DNA of 64,000 nucleotides from Roseiarcus sp963807735 (GCA_963807735.1 CAWEDI010000035.1:124001-188000), one strand, 5' to 3'. Counted from the stretch's first letter, positions 43,555 through 52,263 are shown. The notes: generated by a model from the letters alone, not told the origin. Made by a program: numbers and translations.

Positions 43555-43968
43555 TTATCGCGTCAGGATTGCGATCGCTTCGCGCGCGGCGAGCGCCAGC
43601 GGGGCAGGCGGCGCATCGAGCGACGCCCAGACGAAGCCTTCGTGCTTCGTCGGTTCGCGGTTGACCGGCTCGCCGCCTCGGATCGCCGCCTGATAGATCG
43701 GCGACACCCAATGCTGATCGTCGAGCCCGATCATCTCGACCACGCCGAGCGGGCGGGTCAGTTCGATGTCGACGCCGAGCTCCTCGGCGACCTCGCGAAC
43801 GACGGCGTCGGCGACGCGCTCGCCGAAATCGACCTTGCCGCCGGGAAGGTTCCAGCACCCGGCCTCGGGCGCCTTCAGCCGCTTGACCAACAACAGCCGC
43901 CCGTCGCGCAGGATCGCCGCGCCGCAGCCAACTCCAGGGGTTTTCGCTTCGAAAACCCCCGGGTTCAC
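43555..43968 (-). CDS. NUDIX hydrolase
   Basis: 137 residues. The GTG at 43968 overlaps the M20 peptidase stop (GTGA), which decides the start. The Nudix box is complete: GGKVDFGERVADAVVREVAEELGV, with the metal-binding REVAEE. The N-terminus VGCGAAILRDGRLLLVKR and the middle EMIGLDDQHWVSPIYQA suggest a mutator-type or nucleotide/alcohol pyrophosphatase; specificity cannot be read. It is translationally coupled to the M20 peptidase, so the pair likely serves one pathway or simply shares expression. Confidence 0.93.
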   Translation of the reverse strand: MNPGVFEAKTPGVGCGAAILRDGRLLLVKRLKAPEAGCWNLPGGKVDFGERVADAVVREVAEELGVDIELTRPLGVVEMIGLDDQHWVSPIYQAAIRGGEPVNREPTKHEGFVWASLDAPPAPLALAAREAIAILTR

Positions 43969-45347
43969 TGGCTCAGCGCCGAGAGGATGCGCGCCCAGGA
44001 GCGAGCGCCTTTGTGGAACGAGCGGCGCTCGTATTTCTCGTTGGGCGAATGGATCGCGTCGTCGTCCAGGCCAAAGCCGACCATCAGCGAATCCATGCCG
44101 AGCTCGCGCTTGAACGCGCCGACGACCGGGATCGAACCGCCGGCGCCGACGACGGCGGCGGGCTCGCCCCATTCCGCCTCCAGGGCGCGACGGGCGCGGC
44201 GCAGCGCCTCGCCCCGCGCCGGCAAGCCGATGGCGGGGCTGCCGCCGTGTCCGAGAAAATCGACCTTCACGTCCGCCGGCAGTCGCGATTTGACGAAGGC
44301 GCGGAAGCTCTGCTGGATTCGCTCGGGATTCTGCCGGCCGACCAGCCGGAACGACACTTTAGCGCGCGCTTCTGCGGGCAGCACCGTCTTGGCGCCTTCG
44401 CCGGTATAGCCGCCGACGATCCCGTTGAATTCGCAGGTCGGACGCGACCACAGCATTTCGAGCACCGAACGTCCGGTCTCGCCGGCCGGGATGGATAAGC
44501 CGACGTCGCCCAAAAACTTCGCAGGATCGAATTCGAGATCGCGCCATTGCGCGGCGATGTCCTCCGGCAGTTCCTCGACCCCGTCGTAGAACCCCGGCAG
44601 CGTCACCACACCCTTGTCGTCGTGCAACTCGGCCAGGATTTTGGCGAGCACACGGATCGGATTAATCGCCGGGCCGCCGTAGAGGCCGGAGTGCAAATCG
44701 CGGTTCGCCGCCCGCAGCACCACCTCCTCGAACACCAGGCCGCGCAGCATGGTGGTGATCGCGGGGATCTCGGGGCTCCACATGTTGGTGTCGCAGACGA
44801 GCAGCAGGTCGGCCTTCAGGGTCTTGGCGTGCTTGGTGAGGAAGGCGGGCAGCGACGGCGAGCCGGTCTCCTCCTCGCCTTCGAGCAGCACGCTGACGTG
44901 ACAAGGCAGGCCGCCGTTCGCCTTGAAGGCGCGACACGCCTCCAGGAATGTCATCAACTGGCCCTTGTCGTCGGCCGCGCCGCGGCCGACGATTCGCTCG
45001 CCGCGCGCGTTCGTCTCGATCCGCGGCTCGAACGGCGGCGACGTCCAGAGCTCCAGCGGGTCGGCCGGCTGAACGTCGTAGTGGCCGTAGAACAGCACGT
45101 GCGGCGCGTCGCGCGTCTTGGCCTTGGCGACGCCCATCGCCATCGGCCGGCCGTCGGTCGGTTCCTTGCGCGCCTCGAAACCAAGTTCGGCGAGTTGCGC
45201 CACCAGCCAGTCGGCGGCGCGGTCGCAATCGGGGTAATGGTCGGACTGTGCGGAGATTGACGGGATTCGGACAAGTTCGAATAGCCGGTCGATCGCCGCC
45301 TGGCTGTTGGCGTCGATCGTAGCGAGAACGTCTTCAAGCGTGGCCAT
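43965..45347 (-). CDS. M20 family dipeptidase/metallopeptidase
   Basis: 460 residues. Zinc-dependent exopeptidase. Metal ligands: the His in LFYGHYDVQPADP (HxD), the Asp in GAADDKGQ, the EE in LLEGEEETGSPS, and the His late in DDAIHSPNEKYE. The dimerisation (lid) domain with NRDLHSGLYGG lies at about 205-350. Homologues are called dipeptidases or hydrolases acting on N-acyl amino acids. The ATG at 45347 is preceded by GGAGAG. Coupled by GTGA to a NUDIX gene. Confidence 0.93.
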   Translation of the reverse strand: MATLEDVLATIDANSQAAIDRLFELVRIPSISAQSDHYPDCDRAADWLVAQLAELGFEARKEPTDGRPMAMGVAKAKTRDAPHVLFYGHYDVQPADPLELWTSPPFEPRIETNARGERIVGRGAADDKGQLMTFLEACRAFKANGGLPCHVSVLLEGEEETGSPSLPAFLTKHAKTLKADLLLVCDTNMWSPEIPAITTMLRGLVFEEVVLRAANRDLHSGLYGGPAINPIRVLAKILAELHDDKGVVTLPGFYDGVEELPEDIAAQWRDLEFDPAKFLGDVGLSIPAGETGRSVLEMLWSRPTCEFNGIVGGYTGEGAKTVLPAEARAKVSFRLVGRQNPERIQQSFRAFVKSRLPADVKVDFLGHGGSPAIGLPARGEALRRARRALEAEWGEPAAVVGAGGSIPVVGAFKRELGMDSLMVGFGLDDDAIHSPNEKYERRSFHKGARSWARILSALSQ

Positions 45348-45458
45348 CGGGCTCTCCGAAGGGCGGATCTCTCCGTTACTTAGCAGGCGTTGCGGAAGCG
45401 TCCAGCGGTCTGGCCGACTGGCGCTCTCGCCGCGGCGTTTTGGGTTAACCCTCGCGCC

Positions 45459-46193
45459 CTACCAGCGCTCGCGGTAGGGTCTGAGGTCCAGCTCGAAGGT
45501 CCAGGCGTCGCGCGGCTGGCGGTGCAGATGCCAGTAATTGTCGGCGATATGCTCGGGATTGAGGATGCCGTCCTCCTCCTTCAGCGCATAGCGTTCGGGG
45601 AAGTTTTCGCGAATGAAGTCGGTGTCGATCGCCCCGTCCACCACGACATGCGCGACATGGATGTTCTGCGGGCCGAGTTCGCGCGCCAGGCTTTGCGCGA
45701 GCGCGCGGGTGGCGTGCTTGGCGCCGCTGAACGCCGCGTAGCCCGCGGCGCCGCGCAGCGAGGCGGTCGCGCCGGTGAAAATGATCGTGCCGCGTTCGCG
45801 CCCAACCATGCGCCGAGCCGCGGCCTGCGCGGTGAGGAAGGCGCTGAAACAGGCCATCTCCCAAATCTTGAAATATTTGCGCGGGGTTTCGTTGAGGATC
45901 GAGCTCGGGACGTTCGCGCCGATGTTGAACACCATGACTTCGACCGGGCCGTGCTCGGATTCGATGGTCTCGAACAGGCGGGCGACCTCGTCCTCCTTGC
46001 GGGCGTCGCTGGCGAAGCCGAAGGCGCGGCCGCCTTCGCCGCGGATGCGCTCGACCAGGGGAACGAGCTTGTCGGCGCTGCGGCGGGTCACGCAGGCGAT
46101 GTAGCCTTCGCGGGCGAAGCGGCGGGCGATCGCCCCGCCGGTGGCGTCGCCGGCGCCGATCACGAGGGCTACTCCGTCGATGGGCTGCGTCAC
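45459..46193 (-). CDS. SDR-family oxidoreductase with Phe in place of the catalytic Tyr
   Basis: 244 residues from a GTG at 46193 with GGAGG upstream. Nucleotide-binding VALVIGAGDATGGAIARRF; NIGANVPSS takes the NNAG position; Ser is present in FTGATASLRG. The YxxxK motif reads FSGAK, so Tyr is Phe and Lys is kept. The C-terminal part ends ELDLRPYRERW. Homologues with FxGAK are known, so the substitution is probably a subfamily property, but activity then cannot be assumed. It is divergent from the HCCA isomerase gene (67 bases). Confidence 0.85.
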   Translation of the reverse strand: MTQPIDGVALVIGAGDATGGAIARRFAREGYIACVTRRSADKLVPLVERIRGEGGRAFGFASDARKEDEVARLFETIESEHGPVEVMVFNIGANVPSSILNETPRKYFKIWEMACFSAFLTAQAAARRMVGRERGTIIFTGATASLRGAAGYAAFSGAKHATRALAQSLARELGPQNIHVAHVVVDGAIDTDFIRENFPERYALKEEDGILNPEHIADNYWHLHRQPRDAWTFELDLRPYRERW

Positions 46194-46260
46194 CGGCGCC
46201 TCCGTTTGCTGAATGACCGTCCCTCCTTTAATAGACGATCGTCGGACAAAAGGGGATGGA

Positions 46261-46854
46261 ATGGCCGCCGTGGAGTTTTTCTTCGACGTCGGCAGCGTGG
46301 CGTCCTATCTCGCCTGGACGCAACTGCCGTCGCTGTGCGCGGAGTTCGGCGCCGAACTGGTCTATCGGCCGATGCTGCTTGGCGGCGTGTTCCAGGCGAC
46401 GGGCAACGCCTCGCCGGCGAACGTCGCCGCCAAGGGCGCGTACATGCGCGAGGACTTGCAGCGGTTCGCGCGGCGCTACGGGGTCCCGCTGGTCCACAAC
46501 TCGAACTTTCCGATTATGACGCTGACGCTGATGCGCGGCGCGACGGCGGTCGCGAGCCGGCGGCCCGATCTGTTCCAGACTTATCTGGCGACGGTGTTCA
46601 ACGCGATCTGGCGCGACGATCTCGACATGAACGATCGCGCCGTCGTGGCGAAGGCGCTGGTTGCCGCCGGGCTGGATGCGGACGAGATTTTCGCCTGGAC
46701 CGCCGAAGCGACGACGAAGTCGGCGCTGAAGGAGACGACCGACGAAGCGGTGCGGCGCGGCGTGTTCGGCGCGCCGACGATGTTCGTCGGCGGGACGATG
46801 TTCTTCGGGCAGGACAGACTCGATTTCGTCAGGGAGGCCCTGTCGCAGCGTTGA
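46261..46854 (+). CDS. 2-Hydroxychromene-2-carboxylate isomerase family (DsbA fold)
   Basis: 197 residues from the ATG at 46261, with AGGGGATGGA upstream. The start MAAVEFFFDVGSVASYLAW corresponds to the glutathione-binding segment, where the Ser of GSVASYLA stands for the active Ser of HCCA isomerases. LVYRPMLLGGVFQATGN and RGVFGAPTMFVGGTMFFGQDRLDFV complete the kappa-class GST-like fold. It is used in naphthalene degradation, but no naphthalene genes are here; a role with glutathione conjugates is as likely. Tandem repeats begin at its stop codon. Confidence 0.88.
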   Translation: MAAVEFFFDVGSVASYLAWTQLPSLCAEFGAELVYRPMLLGGVFQATGNASPANVAAKGAYMREDLQRFARRYGVPLVHNSNFPIMTLTLMRGATAVASRRPDLFQTYLATVFNAIWRDDLDMNDRAVVAKALVAAGLDADEIFAWTAEATTKSALKETTDEAVRRGVFGAPTMFVGGTMFFGQDRLDFVREALSQR

Positions 46855-46925
46855 GCCGTTCATCGCGGTACTGAGCCGTCATCGCGGCGCTGAGCCGTCA
46901 TCGCGGCGCTGAGCCGTCATCGCGA
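46853..46925. repeat. Short tandem repeat, about 19-base unit, 3.5 copies
   Basis: Units: a 20-base diverged copy (46853-46872), two identical 19-base copies GAGCCGTCATCGCGGCGCT (46873-46891 and 46892-46910) and a partial copy leading into the palindrome that follows. It starts within the stop codon of the HCCA isomerase gene. It is not CRISPR: there are no spacers. Confidence 0.9.
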
Positions 46926-47021
46926 GCGCAGCGACGCGATCCCCGGCGCCGCTGAGCGGTCCTATCCGGCTGACGAACGATCTCTCGGAGATGGATCGCT
47001 TCGCTTCGCTCGCGATGACGA
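46911..47021. repeat. Palindromic repeat related to family A, between convergent genes
   Basis: Left arm GTCATCGCGAGCG...GCGATCC (about 46916-46942) and right arm GGATCGCTTCGCTTCGCT CGCGATGAC (about 46992-47018) are inverted near-copies separated by about 50 bases. The shared GCTTCGCTTCGCTCGC motif also occurs at 58.8 kb. It separates the convergent HCCA isomerase and TPP-enzyme genes and may form a bidirectional RNA hairpin. Confidence 0.8.
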
Positions 47022-47030
47022 GATCAAGCA

Positions 47031-48659
47031 TTATTGCTTGCGCAACTCCTCGACCAGCACCCGCATGTTCTCGGAATAATCGACCGGCGCGATGACCAAC
47101 TGCACGCCGCCCCTCGCGAACGCCGCCTCCAGCGCCGGCGCGAGCCCATCGGCGGTCTCGACCCTCGCGCCGCCGGCGCCATGCGCCTCGGCGAAAGCGA
47201 CGAAATCGGGGTTGCCGAACGTCATGCCGAAATCCGGAAACCCGTCGACGCCCTGCTTCCAGCGGATCATGCCGTAGGCGTTGTCCTGCAAGATCAGGAC
47301 AACGAGGTTGAGCCGCAGCCGTTGCGCGGTCTCCAATTCCTGCGCGTTCATCATGAAGCCGCCATCGCCGCAGACGGCGAGCACGCGACGCCCGGGATGG
47401 CAGATCGCCGCCATCATCGCCGACGGCAGCCCCGCGCCCATGGTAGCGAGCGCGTTGTCGAGCAGCAGCGTGTTCGCGACATGGGTGCGGTAGTTGCGGG
47501 CGAACCAGATCTTGTACATGCCGTTGTCGAGGCAGACGACGCCATCCTCCGGAATCGCCTTGCGCACGTCATGGACGATGCGCTGCGGCGTCAGCGGATA
47601 GCGGCTTTCCTCGGCCCGGTCGCCGATCGCGGCGAGGATTTGCGCGCGCAACGGCAGCAGCGCGCCGGCGTTCGGCAGCCGGCCTTCGATTCGATCGGCG
47701 AGCAATTTGAGGCTCGGGCCGACGTCGCCGATGAGTTCAGCGTGCGGGAAGAACACCTCCTCGACCGTCGCCGGCAGGTAGCCGACGTGCAAAACCTGCG
47801 GCCCCTGCGGGCCCATGTAGAACGGCGGCTTCTCGACGGTGTCATGGCCGATCGTGATGATGAGGTCGGCGCGGTCGATGGCGCGATGCACATAGTCGCG
47901 CTCGGACAGCGCCGCGGTGCCCATGTAGAGTTCCGAGTGTCCGGCGACCGAGCCCTTGCCCATTTGCGTGTTGAAGAACGGGACCTGCACCCGCCGCACG
48001 AAATCGGAGAGCGCGTCGGCGAGGCGCGGCCGGCTCGCCGCGGCGCCCAGCATGATGAGCGGCCGTTCCGCCTTGACGATCATCTCCGCCGCGCGGTCGA
48101 GCGCCGTGACGTTGGCGACCGGCGCCTCGATCGGATGCGGCGGCACCAGCGGGACCGGCTCGCTCGCGGCGGCGGCGATGTCCTCGGGCAATTCCAGATG
48201 CACCGGCCCCGGCCGCTCCTGCTGGGCGACGCGAAAGGCTTCGCGGACCGTGGTGGGGATGGTTGCGGGGCTTACGATCTGGCGCGCCATCTTGGTCAGC
48301 GGCGTCATCGTCGCGACGATGTCGACGACCTGGAAGCCCGCCTGTTTGCGGGTCAGCACGCCTTTCTGGCCGGTAATCATCACCATCGGCATGGCGCCGA
48401 GCAGCGCATAGGCGGCGCCGGTGGTGAAGTTGAGCGCGCCGGGGCCAAGCGTCGCAAGACACACGCCAGGCGCGCCGGTCAGCCGTCCGTGCGTCGCCGC
48501 CATGAAGGCGGCCGCCTGCTCGTGCCGGGTCAGCACCAACTCGATTTTGGATCGGCGCAGCGCCTCGACGACGTCGAGATTTTCTTCGCCCGGCACCCCG
48601 AAGACCTGCTTGACGCCTTCGTTCTCCAGCGCGGCGACCAAAAGTTCGGCGCCCTTCAT
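47031..48659 (-). CDS. Acetolactate synthase-like thiamine diphosphate enzyme
   Basis: 542 residues. Three TPP-enzyme domains: N-terminal with FGVPGEENLDVVEAL and the catalytic Glu in TRHEQAAAFMA (about 47); central; and C-terminal with the cofactor motif GDGGFMMNAQELETA...DNAYG. The sequence LGPGALNFTTGAAYALLGAMP and GQKGVLTRKQAGFQVVD agree with catabolic-type acetolactate synthases. No small regulatory subunit gene follows, again as in catabolic enzymes. The product may be acetolactate or another 2-oxoacid-derived compound. Followed upstream by a TetR gene (52 bases), which probably precedes it in one transcript and controls it through the twin operator at 49355-49388. Confidence 0.85.
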   Translation of the reverse strand: MKGAELLVAALENEGVKQVFGVPGEENLDVVEALRRSKIELVLTRHEQAAAFMAATHGRLTGAPGVCLATLGPGALNFTTGAAYALLGAMPMVMITGQKGVLTRKQAGFQVVDIVATMTPLTKMARQIVSPATIPTTVREAFRVAQQERPGPVHLELPEDIAAAASEPVPLVPPHPIEAPVANVTALDRAAEMIVKAERPLIMLGAAASRPRLADALSDFVRRVQVPFFNTQMGKGSVAGHSELYMGTAALSERDYVHRAIDRADLIITIGHDTVEKPPFYMGPQGPQVLHVGYLPATVEEVFFPHAELIGDVGPSLKLLADRIEGRLPNAGALLPLRAQILAAIGDRAEESRYPLTPQRIVHDVRKAIPEDGVVCLDNGMYKIWFARNYRTHVANTLLLDNALATMGAGLPSAMMAAICHPGRRVLAVCGDGGFMMNAQELETAQRLRLNLVVLILQDNAYGMIRWKQGVDGFPDFGMTFGNPDFVAFAEAHGAGGARVETADGLAPALEAAFARGGVQLVIAPVDYSENMRVLVEELRKQ

Positions 48660-48711
48660 CGTGGCCTCCCTCGGCTTAGCGACCTTCGTTTCGGTCCGTC
48701 GCCGCCGGCCG

Positions 48712-49335
48712 TCAAGTTGAGGGCGACGAAGCCGCGGCGACGCCGAAGGACGCGATGACGGCCCGACTGGTCTGCAACAGATTGGCGCTCGGCCCCGTCG
48801 CTCCCACGCTGCGGCGGCTGACGCGCGCGCCCTCGATCAGCAAAATCAGCGTATCGGCGAGCAGGTTCGCGTCCGAGGCCCCGGCGGCGGCGCAGAGATG
48901 GGCGAGGCGCTCGCGCTGCCGGCTCTTGAACGCCTCGATCACCTTGAGACCCGGATGGCCCTGCTCGGTGAGCTCGACGGCGGCGTTGGCGAGGGCGCAA
49001 CCGCGCTCGTCCTCGGCAATGAACCGCTCGACGCGCGCCATGAACGCGTGCAGCTGACGGATCGGATCGCCGGGATGCGCGCGTTCGATCTCCGTCCAAG
49101 TTTCCTCGGATTTCTTGCCTTTGTAGGTGAGGTATTCGAGGATCAGCTCGTCCTTCGAATCGAAGTGGCGGTAGAGCGTCATCTTGTTGGTGCCCGCCGC
49201 CTCGGCGATCGTCTCGACCCCAACGCCGCGGATGCCGTGACGGTGAAACAGATCTTGCGCCGTCGCGACGATCCGTTCGCGCGGCGGGGTGGGCGTGTCC
49301 GCCGTCAATCCCCGCTTCACGTTTTCTTTGGTCAT
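48712..49335 (-). CDS. TetR/AcrR-family regulator
   Basis: 207 residues. HTH in the first 65 residues (TAQDLFHRHGIRGVGVETIAEAAGTNKMTLYRHFDSK region). The ligand domain has ERGCALANAAVELTEQGHPGLKV and SLLIEGARVSRR-like helices. Twin palindromes TACCGGGCGGTA lie 20 and 42 bases upstream of its start, in front of the divergent small gene, so autoregulation is very likely. The TPP enzyme gene follows by 52 bases. Ligand unknown. Confidence 0.9.
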   Translation of the reverse strand: MTKENVKRGLTADTPTPPRERIVATAQDLFHRHGIRGVGVETIAEAAGTNKMTLYRHFDSKDELILEYLTYKGKKSEETWTEIERAHPGDPIRQLHAFMARVERFIAEDERGCALANAAVELTEQGHPGLKVIEAFKSRQRERLAHLCAAAGASDANLLADTLILLIEGARVSRRSVGATGPSANLLQTSRAVIASFGVAAASSPST

Positions 49336-49354
49336 GGACGCTTGACTTCGATGT

Positions 49355-49388
49355 TACCGGGCGGTATCAACCTCGGTACCGGGCGGTA
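49355..49388. promoter_or_regulatory. Twin palindromic operator between tetR and the divergent small gene
   Basis: TACCGGGCGGTA occurs at 49355-49366 and again at 49377-49388. Each has perfect TACCG/CGGTA arms around GG, and they are 22 bases apart, about two helical turns. The spacing suggests two repressor dimers on one face. It lies between divergent starts at 49335 and 49455 and would cover both promoters. This fits the TACCG-type operators known for several TetR proteins. Confidence 0.75.
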
Positions 49389-49454
49389 ACACGCACTGTG
49401 CGCCGAGTCAACGAAATGCCGCTCAGCCTTTCGGACCTCGGGAAAGGAAACGCC

Positions 49455-49673
49455 ATGTCCCTGCAAACGATCGACAATCTGCTGGCCGACCCGCTGATCC
49501 AGGCGGTGATGCAGGCTGACCACGTTGAAGCCGGGGCGCTCAAAGGGTTGTTGACGCGCGTGGGAAACCGCGTCGCCGCCGATCGCCGCGCAGGCGCGCG
49601 GCCGCCGTGGATGGTTCACATGGCGGCGCCTTCGTCGTTCGCGGGCGTCGAGCCGCGCCTCTGCGGCTGCTAG
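49455..49673 (+). CDS. Small protein divergent from tetR, function unknown
   Basis: 72 residues from the ATG at 49455, with GGAAAGGAAA upstream. The first 45 residues (MSLQTIDNLLADPLIQAVMQ, then LKGLLTRVGNRVAADRRA) look like a helical, conserved-type small protein; the rest is Pro/Ala-rich. It lies directly behind the twin TACCG operator, so it is probably repressed by the TetR protein. The stop overlaps by four bases the stop of the converging monooxygenase gene. No known family. Confidence 0.6.
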   Translation: MSLQTIDNLLADPLIQAVMQADHVEAGALKGLLTRVGNRVAADRRAGARPPWMVHMAAPSSFAGVEPRLCGC

Positions 49674-50893
49674 ACGGCGCCGCGCATGGCGATGTGGTCG
49701 GCCAGATAGTCGGCGTCGCGCCAGACTCCCCAGATGAACGCCGAGGACCTTCGCGAAAGCCACGGAAGCCCCAGGAAATAAAGGCCGGGCGTCCCCGAGA
49801 CGCCCCTTTCCTGGATCGGACGTCCGCGAGCGTCGAAAACGTCGATCTCCACCCAGCTAAAGTCCAGCGTGTAGCCGGTCGCCCAGATGATCGACCTCAC
49901 GCTGGCGTCCGCGAGGTTCACCTGAAGCACGGGATCGGTCAGGCAAGCCGGGTCCGGTTCTCTGCCGCGGGCGTCGGGGTCGTCCGGTAGGTCTAGCCCT
50001 TCGCGCGCCGCGTAGGCGTCGGCGGCGTCGAGCATAGCCAGCAGATTGGCGTCTCCGCGCGCGACGTTGCGGGCGAGATCGGCGCCGAACGACATCGCCC
50101 CGTCCGCAAAGCTCTGCGCGGTCCCCAACAGCGTCACTCCGTCGGCGGCGAGGCGGCGGAAATCGACGGTGTGGCCGCCGCGCGCGCCGGAGACAGCGAT
50201 GGTGACATGCTCCGCCGTCGGGGCGACGGCGTCCCAGAGCCCGAGCGCGCCGAGCCACCAGCAAAAATCATGGCCGCGATAGCGCCGCGGCGGCCGGTCG
50301 TGGGGGCCGACGGAGAGATAGACGCTGCGCCCCGCGCGCCGCAATTCGTCGGCGATCTGCACGCCGGAAGACCCAGCGCCGATCACAAGCACCGCCCCGT
50401 CCGGCAACTGCGCGGGATTGCGGTAAGTGGACGAGTGAATCTGGACGATGTCCGCCGCGGCGGGAACGAGGGCGGGGATAACCGGGCGCTGGAACGGCCC
50501 GGTCGCCAGCACGACGTTGGCGGCGTCAATCACCCCTGACGACGTCTCGGCGCGAAAGCCGCCGCCGGACCTCTGCGACAGCGTCGTGACCTCGACGCCG
50601 CAGCGGACCGGCGCGGCGATCTGATCGGCGTAGGCGACGAAATAATCGACGATGGCTTTCGCCGGGGCGAAGCCGTCGGGGTCGATGTCGTCGAATGTCT
50701 TGTCGGGGAACCGATCGTGCCAAGCGGGGCCGTTGGCGACCAGGGAATCCCAGCGCTCCGAGCGCCAGCGCTCGGCGATCCGGCGCCGTTCGACGACGAG
50801 ATGCGCCGCGCCGCGCGCGCCGAGGCGTCCGCTCATCGCCAGCCCCGCCTGGCCGCCGCCGATGATAAGGGTCTCCACTTTCTCAATGGCCAT
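49670..50893 (-). CDS. Flavin-containing monooxygenase-like protein (CzcO type)
   Basis: 407 residues. FAD-binding LIIGGGQAGLAMSGRL at the start, the NADPH-binding VLVIGAGSSGVQIADEL near residue 165, and the FMO-type segments RWRSERWDSLVANGPAW and IIWATGYTLDFSWV. Related proteins oxidise N or S atoms, or act as Baeyer-Villiger enzymes; the substrate is unknown. The ATG at 50893 follows GGGGGA. It is divergent from the creatinase gene with 134 bases between, so its promoter region is shared with the creatinase cluster and a functional link is possible but not shown. Confidence 0.88.
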   Translation of the reverse strand: MAIEKVETLIIGGGQAGLAMSGRLGARGAAHLVVERRRIAERWRSERWDSLVANGPAWHDRFPDKTFDDIDPDGFAPAKAIVDYFVAYADQIAAPVRCGVEVTTLSQRSGGGFRAETSSGVIDAANVVLATGPFQRPVIPALVPAAADIVQIHSSTYRNPAQLPDGAVLVIGAGSSGVQIADELRRAGRSVYLSVGPHDRPPRRYRGHDFCWWLGALGLWDAVAPTAEHVTIAVSGARGGHTVDFRRLAADGVTLLGTAQSFADGAMSFGADLARNVARGDANLLAMLDAADAYAAREGLDLPDDPDARGREPDPACLTDPVLQVNLADASVRSIIWATGYTLDFSWVEIDVFDARGRPIQERGVSGTPGLYFLGLPWLSRRSSAFIWGVWRDADYLADHIAMRGAV

Positions 50894-51027
50894 GCGTAGC
50901 GTCCCCCGCTGTGCGTTTCCCTTTGTAAGGGAGGTTTCAACACGCGGGAACGAGGAATTCGCCTTCCCCGCACGGGCGCGCGCAGGCTAGGGTGGTTCCG
51001 CCGAAATCGTTCGGCGGAGCCGCCGCC

Positions 51028-52263
51028 ATGACCGCCCCGGGAAAGCCGACGCCGAACGAGTTGCTGCGCCTGCAAACGATGCACAACGGCGAGAAGGCGA
51101 AGCCGACGTTCAGCGCCGCCGAGATGCAGCGACGGCATGACGGGCTGCGCGCCAAACTCGCGGAATTGCGGCTCGATGCGGCGTTGCTGACGTCCTATCA
51201 CAACATCAACTATTTCGCCGATTTCCTATATTGCTATTTCGGCCGCAAGTTCGCGTTCGTCGTCACGCCGTCGCGCGCGGTTTCGATTTCCCCAGGCATC
51301 GACGCCGGCCAGCCTTGGCGGCGCACCTTCGGCGACAACCTCACCTACACCGACTGGCGCAAGGACAATTACTATTACGCGTTGCAGCAGGAGCTGAAGG
51401 GCGCCAAGCGCATCGGGATCGAATTCGACCAGGTTAGTCTCGAAACTCACAAGGCGCTGTCCGACGCTTTTCCCGGTGTGGAGTTCGTCGACGTCGGCCA
51501 GGCGACGATGTGGATGCGCACGCTGAAGTCCGCCGAGGAGATCGCGCTGATCCGCGAGGGCGCCCACACCGCCGACCTCGGCGGCTACGCGATCCGCAGG
51601 GCGATCGGCGAGGGCGTCGGCGAGCACGAAATCGCGCTGGCGGGCACGCAGACGATGGTGCGTCACATCGCCGCGACCTATCCGGACGCCGAGCTGATGG
51701 ACACCTGGGTGTGGTTCCAATCGGGCGTCAACACCGACGGCGCCCACAACCCCGTCACCTCGCGACGACTGCAACGCGGCGACATCCTGTCGTTGAATTG
51801 CTTCCCGATGATCGCAGGTTACTACACAGCCTTGGAGCGCACGCTGTTCCTCGACCACGCCAGCGACGCGCACCTGAAGATCTGGGAGGTCAATTGCGCG
51901 GTCCACCGCCGCGGCTTGGAGATCCTCCGCCCCGGCAAGCGTTGCGGCGACATCGCCGCCGAGCTCAACGAAATCTATCGCCAGCACGGCCTGCTCGGCT
52001 ACCGCTCGTTCGGCTACGGGCATTCGTTCGGCGTGCTGTGCCATTATTACGGGCGCGAGGCCGGGGTCGAGTTGCGCGAGGACATCGACACGGTGTTGCA
52101 GCCGGGCATGGTCGTGTCGATGGAGCCGATGCTGTCGATCCCCGAGGGAACGCCCGGCGCCGGCGGCTATCGCGAGCACGACATTCTCGTGCTGACCGAA
52201 TCCGGCGCCGAGAACATTACCGGCTTCCCCTACGGCCCGGAACACAATATCGTGAGCGCTTGA
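51028..52263 (+). CDS. Creatinase (creatine amidinohydrolase)
   Basis: 411 residues from the ATG at 51028 (GGAG upstream). It hydrolyses creatine to sarcosine and urea. Its sequence follows Pseudomonas putida creatinase closely with a nine-residue longer N-terminus: Phe71 and Arg73 in YFGRKF (Phe62/Arg64, which bind the creatine carboxylate), His of NTDGAHNPVT (His232, general acid-base), Tyr and Glu of GYYTALERT (Tyr258, Glu262), Arg of YYGREAG and Glu of SMEPM (Glu358). A creatinase-fold relative with another guanidino substrate cannot be excluded. It leads a cluster with an ABC importer, DUF1989, RidA and DUF1028 genes. Confidence 0.88.
   Translation: MTAPGKPTPNELLRLQTMHNGEKAKPTFSAAEMQRRHDGLRAKLAELRLDAALLTSYHNINYFADFLYCYFGRKFAFVVTPSRAVSISPGIDAGQPWRRTFGDNLTYTDWRKDNYYYALQQELKGAKRIGIEFDQVSLETHKALSDAFPGVEFVDVGQATMWMRTLKSAEEIALIREGAHTADLGGYAIRRAIGEGVGEHEIALAGTQTMVRHIAATYPDAELMDTWVWFQSGVNTDGAHNPVTSRRLQRGDILSLNCFPMIAGYYTALERTLFLDHASDAHLKIWEVNCAVHRRGLEILRPGKRCGDIAAELNEIYRQHGLLGYRSFGYGHSFGVLCHYYGREAGVELREDIDTVLQPGMVVSMEPMLSIPEGTPGAGGYREHDILVLTESGAENITGFPYGPEHNIVSA

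Noticed and set aside
46853..47021. Possible CRISPR array
   Set aside because: Units are contiguous without spacers and there are no cas genes.
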